A stretch of 64,000 nucleotides of DNA. It comes from Liquidambar formosana. Lineage: Eukaryota > Streptophyta > Magnoliopsida > Saxifragales > Altingiaceae. The notes under the pieces were generated by a model, which was not told the DNA's origin, searched no databases, and saw nothing but the letters and a program-made list of their open reading frames with translations. Numbering within the stretch: the first letter of the stretch is position 1; every line of letters starts with the position of its first letter. A program made the position numbers and the translations under genes. The stretch covers positions 297,235 to 361,234 of the forward strand of contig JBBPBK010000087.1 in the NCBI GenBank assembly GCA_039720395.1, read 5' to 3'. Positions 10,740 through 20,456 of the stretch are shown piece by piece.

Positions 10740-11229
10740 TTATTTTGATGATGCCACAGGGCAGCTAGCCAAGTAATCTGCAATGACACTTCCTTTCACT
10801 GACTTCTGCGTTACATACTTTATGTCGAATTCATTGAGAAGGATCGACCAACGAGCAGTTCTGTAGGATAAAACCGGCCTTTCTATCAAATACTTCAGTG
10901 GATCCATATGACTTATCAAGAAAACCTCATAAGACATCATGTAGTGACGGAGTTTCTAAGTTGCCCACACCAAAGCCACACAAGCCTTCTCTATGGCATT
11001 GTACTTCACCTCGTAGTCTGTCATCTTCTTGCTTAGGTAATAAATGGCATTCTCCTTCTTTGACCCCTCGAGGCACTGAGCTAGCATGGCTCCCCTCGCG
11101 GTTTCAGTGACCGTCAAGTATAACAATAACGGCTCACCTTGTCGCGGAGGAACTAGAATTGGTGGATTACTCAAATACCTTTTAATAGTCTCAAAAGCTT
11201 CTTGACAATCTCCGTTCCATACCTTCGGC
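10740..11229 (-). pseudogene. pol: Gypsy-type RNase H (gRNH) of TE-A, 3' of TE-C insertion
   Basis: Begins PKVWNGDCQEAFETIKRYL directly at the TE-C target site and runs through NPPILVPPRQGEPLLLYL, YYLSKKMTDYEVKYN and RTARWSILLNEFDIKYV. It is the usual connection plus RNase H that follows gypsy RT. A TAG at 10956-10958 (WAT*KLRHYM) is shared with TE-B at 46686-46688. The preceding RT half lies at 19172 onward, beyond TE-C. Confidence 0.88.
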
Positions 11230-11234
11230 ACACC
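11230..11234. repeat. Target-site duplication of TE-C (left copy)
   Basis: ACACC here and ACACC at 19167-19171. Removing TE-C and one copy rejoins the TE-A pol frame between KLLKKGV and PKVWN. Confidence 0.95.
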
Positions 11235-12757
11235 TGTAGACACCCCATTTTGTACCGGTTTTCATCTTAAATCCCGTGGCCCCGATGATGAGTTTAGTGT
11301 GGTTATTTACGGATTATCCTTTAAGAATTAGTGTGAATCACAGCATGGGATTTTTGGTTAAAATGAAAAGAAAATTATTTTATTAAATTAGCCATTTTTA
11401 TCATGCCACTAACACGTGTACATATGTGATGAGTGTGTGTACGCACATACGGTACATGTGCATGCGTGTTAGCGGTCACTCTCCTAATTTTTATAAAAGC
11501 CAATTTCCCTTTCCTATTGAGATTAGAAGTCTTTTATCATTATAAAATATCCTTTGATTATTCTCCAAAGAAAACCTAGTCTAGGAAGGAAAGGGAAACT
11601 CCAGATTTCAGCTATAAATACTCTCTTAATGCCTTAGAGATAAGGGGGAGGAGAATAGGATTTAGAGAGAGTGAAATTCGTCATAATTCAGCAGCTGATT
11701 TTCTTAAAACCAGCAGTCGTATTTTAATCATAACTTTTTCATCCGAAGTCAGAATTTGATGAAATTGGTCTTGTTAGAAAGCTAATTCAATTCTCTACAA
11801 CTTTGTATTTCACGAGCTTTGTCCAATTCCAATGTTTTCATACCGAAAAACGCAATTGAAGTTGCTGCTGCTGCAAAGTGACGAAAATCACTTTTCTTTT
11901 CTCTTGTTCTCTTTTTTTGTTTTCTATTTCTTTTCAAAGTTGAGTGAGTTTTGATCTCCTTGCTGTGATACCACTTTGACGAAGAGGAGGATTCGTGTTG
12001 GTTTGATTCAATCTAAAGACCTGAGGAGCCACGAACAATTACAAAGTCGATAAATTTACTTTTATTTAGCTTTTATTTTAGTTCTTCCTTTTATTATTTT
12101 TATTTTATTTTATTTTTGTCTAAAGCATGATTAGCATGATTTAGGTTTAGTTTTTATATTTGTATTTATTTGTTTTTAGGTTTAGTTTTATTTTATTTAT
12201 TTTGGGATGCATGATGTAGACTGATATGTGAGTTCTGTGATTCTGCGTGAAATGCCTATTAGGTGCGTACGCATATATCTGATGCGTACGCACCAATTAG
12301 TGATGCGTACGCACCTTACCTCGGCAGACAGATTGTTTGTTTATTATTTTGTTTAGTTTTGTTCTTAGTTGATTAGTATCTGGTTGGTCTTTTGTATATT
12401 CTGATCTCTGCTTTCTAATATATTCTTTTATTCCCTTTTCTTTATTTATTATTCATTATTTTGGTAATTGTGTGTGTCATTGTTATTGCATGATTTAGGG
12501 TCAATTTTAATTGAGCATTTAGATTAATTAAAGCCATTAATCATGTGTGGGGGCCGGTTCCGACCGGGCGTGGCTGGGTGCCTAACACCTTCCCAGCAAC
12601 GTACCCTAGCTCCGAACCCGAATCTCTGGTTATGACGAGCTAGACCCTGCTAGGGTTCACTCGTTCCCAATATTGGGTGGCGACTCCTCTCCGTGTTAGT
12701 CCTTTGAGGCTAATGCGTATTCTCGAGCTATGTGGTATTTAGGGCGTGGCGCTCACA
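11235..12757 (+). repeat. 5' LTR of TE-C
   Basis: TG...CA termini. TATAAATA at 11613-11620 is the likely promoter. An alternating purine-pyrimidine stretch near 11416-11470 lies upstream of it. Three copies of the palindrome TGCGTACGCA-type motif lie at about 12262-12313, downstream of the expected start site. It matches 17644-19166. Confidence 0.96.
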
Positions 12758-12758
12758 G

Positions 12759-12776
12759 TGGCGACTCCGCTGGGGA
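12759..12776 (+). other. Primer-binding site of TE-C (tRNA-Arg)
   Basis: TGGCGACTCCGCTGGGGA, one base after the LTR, is complementary to the 3' end of a plant tRNA-Arg whose acceptor stem begins GACTCCG. TE-A uses the same site on the minus strand (24763-24780). The tRNA identity is from memory. Confidence 0.8.
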
Positions 12777-13994
12777 TAGAGAGCTAGATTCCGTATAGTG
12801 ATTTATGGCTTTACTTAATTTAAATTGTTTAATTGGAAAAGACCAAAATTGCACACACGCGCACTACCACCCATTACCCTCGATGACAGTCTGATGAAAG
12901 GTACCGGGTCCCATTCGGGCCTATGGTTACTAGAAGTTGGCATCATCAACCCACAGCCTGTGCCACTAGCCTGTGATAAGCTAGTGAGTACGTTAACGGG
13001 CCACTCTTTGAGTGCTCTAGCTTGGGTGACCCTTGAAGGAGAAGTACCCCATTAACCAACACTACTAGTTACCCCACCAACCTTTGCATAGCCCTGTTTG
13101 AATGTGTGTCACTTTGCATGTCATGTTGCATTTGCATATTAGGCCCATAATGTTTGGACTTAGGGGCAAGGCCCATCATTGTCTATTCTCTTTTTCAAGT
13201 CTAGGCCCAATTGAGAGGTGAGGTGTATGATTTTGTAATTGGGTCCAAGCCCAAAAAAAAAATCAAAAAAATCAAAAATCAAAAAAATCAAAAATCAAAA
13301 ATCAAAGAAATCAAAAAGAAAATATGGGCTTGGATCCAAATGAGAGTGGAAGAATGTGTGGATATTGTAATGGGCCTAGATGCGAAAAACGAATAGACTT
13401 TGGTTGGTTGAACCCAGTGTGATACTCTTGGCTTCATGTGTCCTTAATCTGATTCTATGTTGGGCTTTCTCTCATGGTTTTAGGTCCATCTCTTTTTCCT
13501 AAGGGCGTCTCATTTATTAGAGTCTTTCAGTTCAGGGGTATGAGGGTTAGTTGAGTCTTCTTTCTTTATGTGTGGTCTTGTTGTTGGTCCATCTTAGGGG
13601 CATTAGGCCCATTCATCTAGGGTTTACATCTTTTCGTTTTTAGTGTTGCATGTTGTCACCGTGTCTCTTGTCTAGGTCTTTAGTTGTCATTTTGGGAGTC
13701 TATATCCACTTTCATTTTTTCCTTTTAGGTCTTTGACTCTTGGTCTAAGTGTGTCTAGGTTCCTTTTTTGGTTTAATTCTCTAGTCTTTGTTGGGCTTCA
13801 TTCTAGAGGCATGTTTGGATGGAAATTGATGTGAAATCATTATGGATAATCATGGTAAATGGCTCTTATATGGATAGACATATTCTTTACAGGGATAGCC
13901 AATCATTGCTTCTAAAGAGAATCCTACACAACTAACTTGGGTCCGCAATCCGTTTGGGAGGTTAGAAAAAGTAGAAGTTACCCAAACTGTTGTA
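12777..13994 (+). other. Leader of TE-C
   Basis: 1.2 kb between primer site and gag. No convincing ORF. It contains an A-rich ATCAAAAA microsatellite (about 13250-13320). The gag frame is open for about 100 bases upstream of its ATG without another ATG, preceded by TTTACAG, so a spliced longer N-terminus is possible but unproven. Confidence 0.6.
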
Positions 13995-15278
13995 ATGGCT
14001 GCTGAACAAGATTTGGTGAAGAGATTGGAAGAAATGATGGCAAAGATGATGGGAAGATCAATGGCACCTGTTTTAGAAAGACTCCAAAAGATTGAAGTTA
14101 GCCAGGGTAAACAAGCAACTAAAGAAGAAGACAAAGTTGAGGTGGAGGATGAAGATTTTATCTTTAGTACAGAAGACAAGGAGGACTACTATAAGAAGAA
14201 AGAAGCAGAATCTAAGAAGAAGGAAGCTGAAACCAAAAAGAAGGGAAAGGAGGTGCAAGACATTTCTGCTGAGGTGGAAAAGATGAAGACTATTTTGAGG
14301 AAGTCTCAAGGTATTGAAGAGTACATGTTAGACATGGATGAATTATGTCCATTCCCTAACGTCCAACTACCCCCAAAATTCAAAATGCCTAAGATGGATG
14401 TGTTTGATGGGACTGGTAATCCTCGCAATCATTTGAAGCAGTATATTCTGGCGATGAAACCTATAGGGCTTTCTGAAGAGCAGATTGTGCATTGTTTCCC
14501 AAGGACCCTTAATGGCGATGCTATGAATTGGTACCTTTCCGTGGACATTGCAAAGACCCGAGACTGGAAGGAACTAGCAATGGAGTTCGTGCACCATTAC
14601 AATTACAATGCCCAACTCGATGTAACTCTGCGAGATTTGGAGACTACAAAGCAGAAGAGTAATGAGACATTCTCTGAGTTCTTAATGAGGTGGAGGGCTA
14701 AAGCTGTTAAAATGCCTAATCGTCCAACTGAGAAGGATCAGGTGCGCATGATTGTGAAGAACCTTCTACCAGCTTTTGGAAGACCATTGATGCCTATTCC
14801 ATTGAGGACCTTTGAAGACTTGTACGATGCTGGTATACAGGTTGAGGATGGCATGGATAGTGGGCTAATTGATAAGAATGATGGGAAGAAGCGCACGTAT
14901 GGATTTGGCAGCTCGAGTGCAAGTAATGGCAACAAAGCTAATGAGGTTAATGCAGTTAATCCTCGTGGTGGACCTAGGGAGTTCTCTTCACTTGGTGTGT
15001 CTCTATCTACAGCCCTTCGGAATTTAGTGAAAAGAAGAAAGCTGAAACCGTTGGATCCTACTCCTATCAACAAGTCGGCACCGAACTACAATGAGAATGA
15101 GTATTGTGATTTTCACCAGAGTAATGGTCATCACACAGATAGGTGCGGTCGTCTTCGCCACACCATTCAAGATATGATCGATTCAGGGAAGCTTCCTAGG
15201 CTAGAAGAACCAAATACAGTGACGAATCCACTCCCAAACCACCACGCCATGCCACCTCCATATGCAAATGGGACGTAG
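13995..15278 (+). CDS. gag: Gag protein of TE-C
   Basis: Intact 427-residue capsid/nucleocapsid precursor. N-terminus: amphipathic MAAEQDLVKRLEEMMAKMMG, then a highly charged Lys/Glu segment (about residues 37-100, likely coiled coil). Core: a Retrotrans_gag domain (about 125-260) with FKMPKMDVFDGTGNPRNHLK, LNGDAMNWYL and ETFSEFLMRWRAKA. C-terminus: a variant zinc knuckle CDFHQSNGHHTDRC (residues 371-384; C-X2-H-X4-H-X4-C rather than CCHC), then RHTIQDMIDSGKL. The same variant is in TE-A gag. The start is the first ATG of the frame. An uninterrupted frame in a young element suggests it was recently functional. The protein would assemble particles in the cytoplasm; the enzymes must come from another Tat element. 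Confidence 0.93.
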   Translation: MAAEQDLVKRLEEMMAKMMGRSMAPVLERLQKIEVSQGKQATKEEDKVEVEDEDFIFSTEDKEDYYKKKEAESKKKEAETKKKGKEVQDISAEVEKMKTILRKSQGIEEYMLDMDELCPFPNVQLPPKFKMPKMDVFDGTGNPRNHLKQYILAMKPIGLSEEQIVHCFPRTLNGDAMNWYLSVDIAKTRDWKELAMEFVHHYNYNAQLDVTLRDLETTKQKSNETFSEFLMRWRAKAVKMPNRPTEKDQVRMIVKNLLPAFGRPLMPIPLRTFEDLYDAGIQVEDGMDSGLIDKNDGKKRTYGFGSSSASNGNKANEVNAVNPRGGPREFSSLGVSLSTALRNLVKRRKLKPLDPTPINKSAPNYNENEYCDFHQSNGHHTDRCGRLRHTIQDMIDSGKLPRLEEPNTVTNPLPNHHAMPPPYANGT

Positions 15279-16769
15279 TGGGTCTGAAAGTAGAGGATTT
15301 TTTAGTTTCTTTTAGTTTCCATGGCTTTAAGACATTATTTGAATAATTGATTATTTTGGTTGGATTTTTATGGTTTGGAACAATTATGTTGAGATAATTA
15401 TTTTGGTATGATTGTTTCTTTTGATTATCAATGAATGGTTATCATTAATTTATTGCTTGCTTTCTCAAGGGTTTGTTATAGTTTGCTTTTCTAGCACATG
15501 AGTTAATATACTTGCCCTTTTAATGCATGAACTGCGAACAATGGAAATCAAAATGAAGAGAGGCCATCATTTCTACTGTCCCTCAAAAGAAAAAAAAAAA
15601 TCCCTTGTTAGCCATGTTGAGCCTGAATATTTTCCTTTGTGATACCCTTGTCAAGGATTGCCCTCTACACTAGGGGCAAATTTTAAAAAGATGTTTGTTT
15701 GAAAGAAAGGGTGGTGTATAAACCATTGAAATAGAAAAAAATAGAAAAAAAATTGAGAAAAAAAAAAACATAAGAGATGAAAAGAAAAAGAAAGAAAAAA
15801 AAAGGGTGAGAAAAAAGAAAAGAAAGATGCCAAAGTGAAATAGCAAATGAAGTGCTAAGTTGGAAAGTCAAATGAGCAGTGTTAAAGTAATCCTTGACAG
15901 ATAGGAACCCATTGAAATTAAACTTGAGCCTTAATATCCTTTCTTTCATGAGCCTAGAACCCTAAGCCTACATTACGGTCCAAGTAAAAGTCCTCTCTGA
16001 TTGATTGAAGTTGTTCAAATATGGATGAACTACACAAGGCTTGATCCCTTTTTGGGTACGTAGGCAACCTTTAGAGGTGCAGCCACATCATTGTTCATAG
16101 AAGGGGGCATGTGCAAAAGATTCATGTGTTAGAAAGTTGAACTATTGATAATTCAAATAGAAAGATTAGCACTTTATTAATGTTTACCATGTTATGAAGA
16201 AGCTTTCAAGCAGTTTAATGCCACTGGAAAGATTGTGATGGTGAAAATGATCTTTTGAAGGTGCTGATGGGTTGATTATTGATTGATGACTATCAGACTG
16301 GTCTGAATTGAATGAAAAATAAGAAAGAGAAAATGCCTGCTAGGTTGAAAACCCAAAAGGGCGGCCTAGGCAAAAGTTAGGGCTTGAAAAAAAGAGAAGG
16401 AAAAGAAATGAAAAATGAAAGTGAAAAAAGAATGATAAAAATAGAAGGAAGAACTTTGAGCAAAGGGCAAGGTGAACCCTGTGAGGATGTGTCTCGAAGT
16501 AAAAGAACATTTTAAAGATTATCCTTTGTGATTTCATGAATCAACTTCCTCCTTACCATGTCTTAAGAGTCTTCTCTTCTTGGGCTTATTCTATGAGTCA
16601 TGTTTTTGTTCATCCCTTAGACTAGGGTTTGTTCCCATCGTTCATTCCTTGAAATAGGGTATGCATCCATATGCATTTGAGTGATTGGATATTTTCATGA
16701 AAGGGATGAGGTCTTTCTCATGATATATTTTCTATTAATTACTTGGCTAGTCTGCTGCATTCATGGTCG
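15279..16769 (+). other. Non-coding 3' region of TE-C, proximal part
   Basis: No pro or pol. A-rich low-complexity stretches lie at about 15728-15830 and 16385-16440. A bipartite motif GAACTAC...TGATCC...GGGTACGTAGGCAACC is at 16027-16069. A block at about 16335-16375 matches TE-A just after its integrase stop (8916-8957, reverse strand), supporting loss of pol by deletion. Confidence 0.7.
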
Positions 16770-17145
16770 TTGGGTTTGAATTCTAGATAGAATTCTTACT
16801 CGCCTTGCGAGGCACTTTATCATTGTTTTTGGGTTTGAACTCTAGATAGATTTCGTGCTTGTCCAGATGGACACCTTTGGGTTTGAATTCTAGATAGAAT
16901 TCTTACTCGCCTTGCGAGGCATCTTATTGCTATTTTTGGGTTTGAACTCTAGATAGAGTTCCTGCCTGTCCAGATGGGCAACTTTGGGTTTGAATTCTAG
17001 ATAGAATTCTTACTCGCCTTGCGAGGCAACTTATCATTGTTTTTTGGGTTTGAACTCTATATAGAGTTCATGCTTGTCCAGATGGACACCTTTGGGTTTG
17101 ATTTCTAGATAGAATTCTTACTCGCCTTTAAGAGCACTTTATCAC
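16770..17145 (+). repeat. 107-bp tandem repeats with perfect palindromes (TE-C)
   Basis: About 3.5 copies of a 107-base unit; starts at 16778, 16885, 16992 and 17100. Each unit has two half-units carrying GAATTCTAGATAGAATTC or GAACTCTAGATAGAGTTC, both perfect inverted repeats with a 2-base loop (one or two copies are degraded). Confidence 0.9.
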
Positions 17146-17154
17146 TATTTTTAT

Positions 17155-17410
17155 GCTTGTGACCCACGGGAAAAAGGGGTCTTCTCTATTTGCTTGTGAC
17201 CCACAGGAAAAGGGGTCTTCTTTGATTACTTGTGATCCACGGGAAAAGGGATCTTTTACGATTGTTTGTAATCCACAGGGAAAGGGATTATACCTTTATC
17301 CACAAGGAAATGGATAAAGTTTCTATCATTAGTGTTTTCTTATTCATTCCCCGGGAAAGGGATGAAGCTTCTTGTTTATTCCCCAGGAAAGGAATAAAAT
17401 TTTCATATTG
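17155..17410 (+). repeat. ~37-bp hairpin-type repeats (TE-C)
   Basis: Units of the type GACCCACGGGAAAAGGGGTC, each able to fold through GACCC/GGGTC arms. They repeat four or more times with compensated arm changes (GATCC...GGATC, ATCC...GGAT, ATTCC...GGAAT). Confidence 0.75.
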
Positions 17411-17628
17411 ATCTTTTTCAGTTGGTAGTTTCGAGAAATTATCTACTGAGTGCCCCCATCGTTTTGCATGAACTACGCTAGGTCTGATCTCTGAGGAGTA
17501 CGTAGGTAGTCAGCTGAGGCCGGCACGACCTTTATTGCATGTGTGTGTGTGTGGACTTTAAGTTGCCAACTGGTAAATGGTTTGTCTTTTCAGGCTTTTG
17601 ACTTTCGTATTGCAATGCAAAACTCAGC

Positions 17629-17643
17629 CAAAAGAGGGGCAAC
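17629..17643 (+). other. Polypurine tract of TE-C
   Basis: AAAAGAGGGGCAAC-type purine run directly before the 3' LTR. Confidence 0.75.
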
Positions 17644-19166
17644 TGTAGACACCCCATTTTGTACCGGTTTTCATCTTAAATCCCGTGGCCCCGATGATGA
17701 GTTTAGTGTGGTTATTTACGGATTATCCTTTAAGAATTAGTGTGAATCACAGCATGGGATTTTTGGTTAAAATGAAAAGAAAATTATTTTATTAAATTAG
17801 CCATTTTTATCATGCCACTAACACGTGTACATATGTGATGAGTGTGTGTACGCACATACGGTACATGTGCATGCGTGTTAGCGGTCACTCTCCTAATTTT
17901 TATAAAAGACAATTTCCCTTTCCTATTGAGATTAGAAGTCTTTTATCATTATAAAATATCCTTTGATTATTCTCCAAAGAAAACCTAGTCTAGGAAGGAA
18001 AGGGAAACTCCAGATTTCAGCTATAAATACTCTCTTAATGCCTTAGAGATAAGGGGGAGGAGAATAGGATTTAGAGAGAGTGAAATTCGTCATAATTCAG
18101 CAGCTGATTTTCTTAAAACCAGCAGTCGTATTTTAATCATAAATTTTTCATCCGAAGTCGGAATTTGATGAAATTGGTCTTGTTAGAAAGCTAATTCAAT
18201 TCTCTACAACTTTGTATTTCACGAGCTTTGTCCAATTCCAACGTTTTCATACCCAAAAACGCAATTGAAGTGGCTGCTGCTGCAAAGTGACGAAAATCAC
18301 TTTTCTTTTCTCTTGTTCTCTTTTTTTGTTTTCTATTTCTTTTCAAAGTTGAGTGAGTTTTGATCTCCTTGCTGTGATACCACTTTGACGAAGAGGAGGA
18401 TTCGTGTTGGTTTGATTCAATCTAAAGACCTGAGGAGCCACGAACAATTACAAAGTCGGTAAATTTACTTTTATTTAGCTTTTATTTTAGTTCTTCTTTT
18501 TATTATTTTTATTTTATTTTATTTTTGTCTAAAGCATGATTAGCATGATTTAGGTTTAGTTTTTATATTTGTATTTATTTGTTTTTAGGTTTAGTTTTAT
18601 TTTATTTATTTTGGGATGCATGATGTAGACTGATATGTGAGTTCTGTGATTTTGCGTGAAATGCCTATTAGGTGCGTACGCATATATCTGATGCGTACGC
18701 ACCAATTAGTGATGCGTACGCACCTTACCTCGGCAGACAGATTGTTTGTTTATTATTTTGTTTAGTTTTGTTCTTAGTTGATTAGTATCTGGTTGGTCTT
18801 TTGTATATTCTGATCTCTGCTTTCTAATATATTCTTTTATTCCCTTTTCTTTATTTATTATTCATTATTTTGGTAATTGTGTGTGTCATTGTTATTGCAT
18901 GATTTAGGGTCAATTTTAATTGAGCATTTAGATTAATTAAAGCCATTAATCATGTGTGGGGGCCGGTTCCGACCGGGCGTGGCTGGGTGCCTAACTCCTT
19001 CCCAGCGGCGTACCCTAGCTCCGAACCCGAATCTCTGGTTATGACGAGCTAGACCCTGCTAGGGTTCACTCGTTCCCAATATTGGGTGGCGACTCCTCTC
19101 CGTGTTAGTCCTTTGAGGCTAATGCGTATTCTCGAGCTATGTGGTATTTAGGGCGTGGCGCTCACA
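17644..19166 (+). repeat. 3' LTR of TE-C
   Basis: Same length as the 5' LTR and about 99% identical by eye. TATAAATA at 18022-18029. It ends at the right target-site copy ACACC (19167-19171). Confidence 0.96.
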
Positions 19167-19171
19167 ACACC

Positions 19172-20274
19172 CTTCTTAAGCAGCTTGAAAATCGGCTCAC
19201 ACACCATAGTCAAGTTAGCAATAAACCTGCTTATGTACTGAATTCTTCCCAAAAACCCTCGAATCTGCTTTTCTGTGCTAGGCGGCTCCATCTCCACAAT
19301 AGCTTTGATTTTCCCTAGATCAACCTCGATTCCTCTCTGAGTAATCATGAACCCCAATAGCTTACCTGCAGTGACACGAAAGGCGCATTTCTGTGGATTC
19401 AACCGCAAGTTGTACTTCTTTGCTCGTTCTAGGAACCTTTCCAGTGCCATGAAATGTCCTTTTCGATCCATGGACTTCACGATCATGTCGTCCACATACA
19501 CTTCTACCTCCTTATGAATCATATCATGTAGCAAAGTTGTCGCAGCTCTCTGATAGGTAGCCCCTGGCATTTCTCAAACCGAACGGCATCACTTTGTAGC
19601 AATATGTTCCCCACTGTGTGATAAAAGCTGTTTTCTCCATATCCTGCAGTGCCATCTTTATCTAATTGTATCCGGAAAACCCATCCATAAAAGAGAGAAG
19701 CGCATGTTCCACAATACTGTCTACCAACACATCAATGTGGGGCAAAAGAAAATCATCCTTAGGGCTTGCTGCATTAAGATCTCGAAAATCCACACACATC
19801 CTTACTTTTCCATCCTTTTTAGGCACAGGCACTATGTTAGATAACCATTTAGGATACTCCACAACCTGTAGGAACCCTACGTCCAGTTACTTGGTTACTT
19901 CTTCCTTTACCTTCAATGCCCATTCAGGTTTTAATCTTCTCAATTTTTGCTTTACCGGCTTTTTAAGGGGATTAGTGGGGATGAAATGCTGCACAATGTC
20001 AAGATCGATGCCAGGCATGTCTTCATAAGACCATGCAAAGGCTGTTATGTTGGCCTTTAAGAGGGTTATCAGCTTTTCTTCTTTAAGTGGCGAGAGGGTT
20101 ATCCCAATTTTAATTATCTTTGGTAATTCATTTGTCCCTGAATTGATTGATTCCAATTCATCCATGTTAGGTTTGGTGACACCCCTTTTCCTTCGCTCGG
20201 CGAGCTTCGGGGGGACGTCATTCCTAGGATCTATATCCATGCCATAAATATCCATAGAAGAGAGGAAAGAAACA
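19172..20274 (-). pseudogene. pol: RT region of TE-A pol (5' part)
   Basis: N-terminal pol segment entered after the putative intron (reads VSFLSSMDIYGMDIDP), followed by reverse transcriptase. RT motifs: KEEVTK, YPKWLSNIVPVPKKDGKVR, VDFRDLNAASPKDD, LLSFMDGFSGYN, and the catalytic YVDD at 19487-19498, then GFLGRIQYISRFIANLT. Damage: TAA for Gln after VTK, TAG for Gln after SGYN, and a 1-base insertion just before the ATYQRA motif. The segment ends KLLKKGV at the TE-C insertion; the polyprotein continues at 11229 downward. Confidence 0.93.
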
Positions 20275-20456
20275 CTGTAAGCAATATATATAAGAAACAC
20301 ACTTCATTAAAGAAACTAACAAAAAGACACAAACTTGAAGATAAAAAAGGAAACAAAATTTGGTGCCACAACTATGAAACGACTCCTAACTCCACAAAGT
20401 GGGATAAGCGGATACACTTTATTGAAAGCAAGAAAGACTCTAACTAAGGAACCTAC
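20275..20456 (-). other. Putative intron between gag-pro and pol of TE-A
   Basis: On the minus strand the gag-pro frame ends ...NSSL-TAG, and that stop overlaps a splice donor (TT|GTAGGT, intron from 20456). The acceptor GCTTACAG ends at 20275. Joining AGC TT to T GTT TCT restores the frame into pol (S-F-V-S-F). TE-B has the same arrangement with a consensus donor GTAAGT (48233 to 48067). Ogre elements are known for a spliced intron at this place. Splicing here is inferred. Confidence 0.7.

Larger units (their letters stand above)
11235..19166 (+). mobile_element. TE-C: young gag-only (TR-GAG type) Tat element
   Basis: Two 1523-base LTRs (11235-12757 and 17644-19166) starting TGTAGACACCCC and ending GCTCACA; I count about 12 substitutions between them and no indels. 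There is a perfect 5-base target-site duplication. The internal 4.9 kb holds a tRNA-Arg primer site, one intact gag ORF, tandem repeats and a polypurine tract; no protease, RT, RNase H or integrase is present in any frame. Its gag, primer site and post-integrase sequence relate it to TE-A/TE-B, so it is probably a pol-deleted derivative of a Tat element. It would need enzymes in trans. Confidence 0.95.

Noticed and set aside
14073..14309. Minus-strand open frame rich in Leu and Phe, like membrane segments
   Set aside because: It is the antisense shadow of the Lys/Glu-rich segment of TE-C gag.
8958..20274. Endogenous pararetrovirus (caulimovirid)
   Set aside because: An integrase, LTRs, dual RNase H and target-site duplications are present, and no movement or coat protein is seen.
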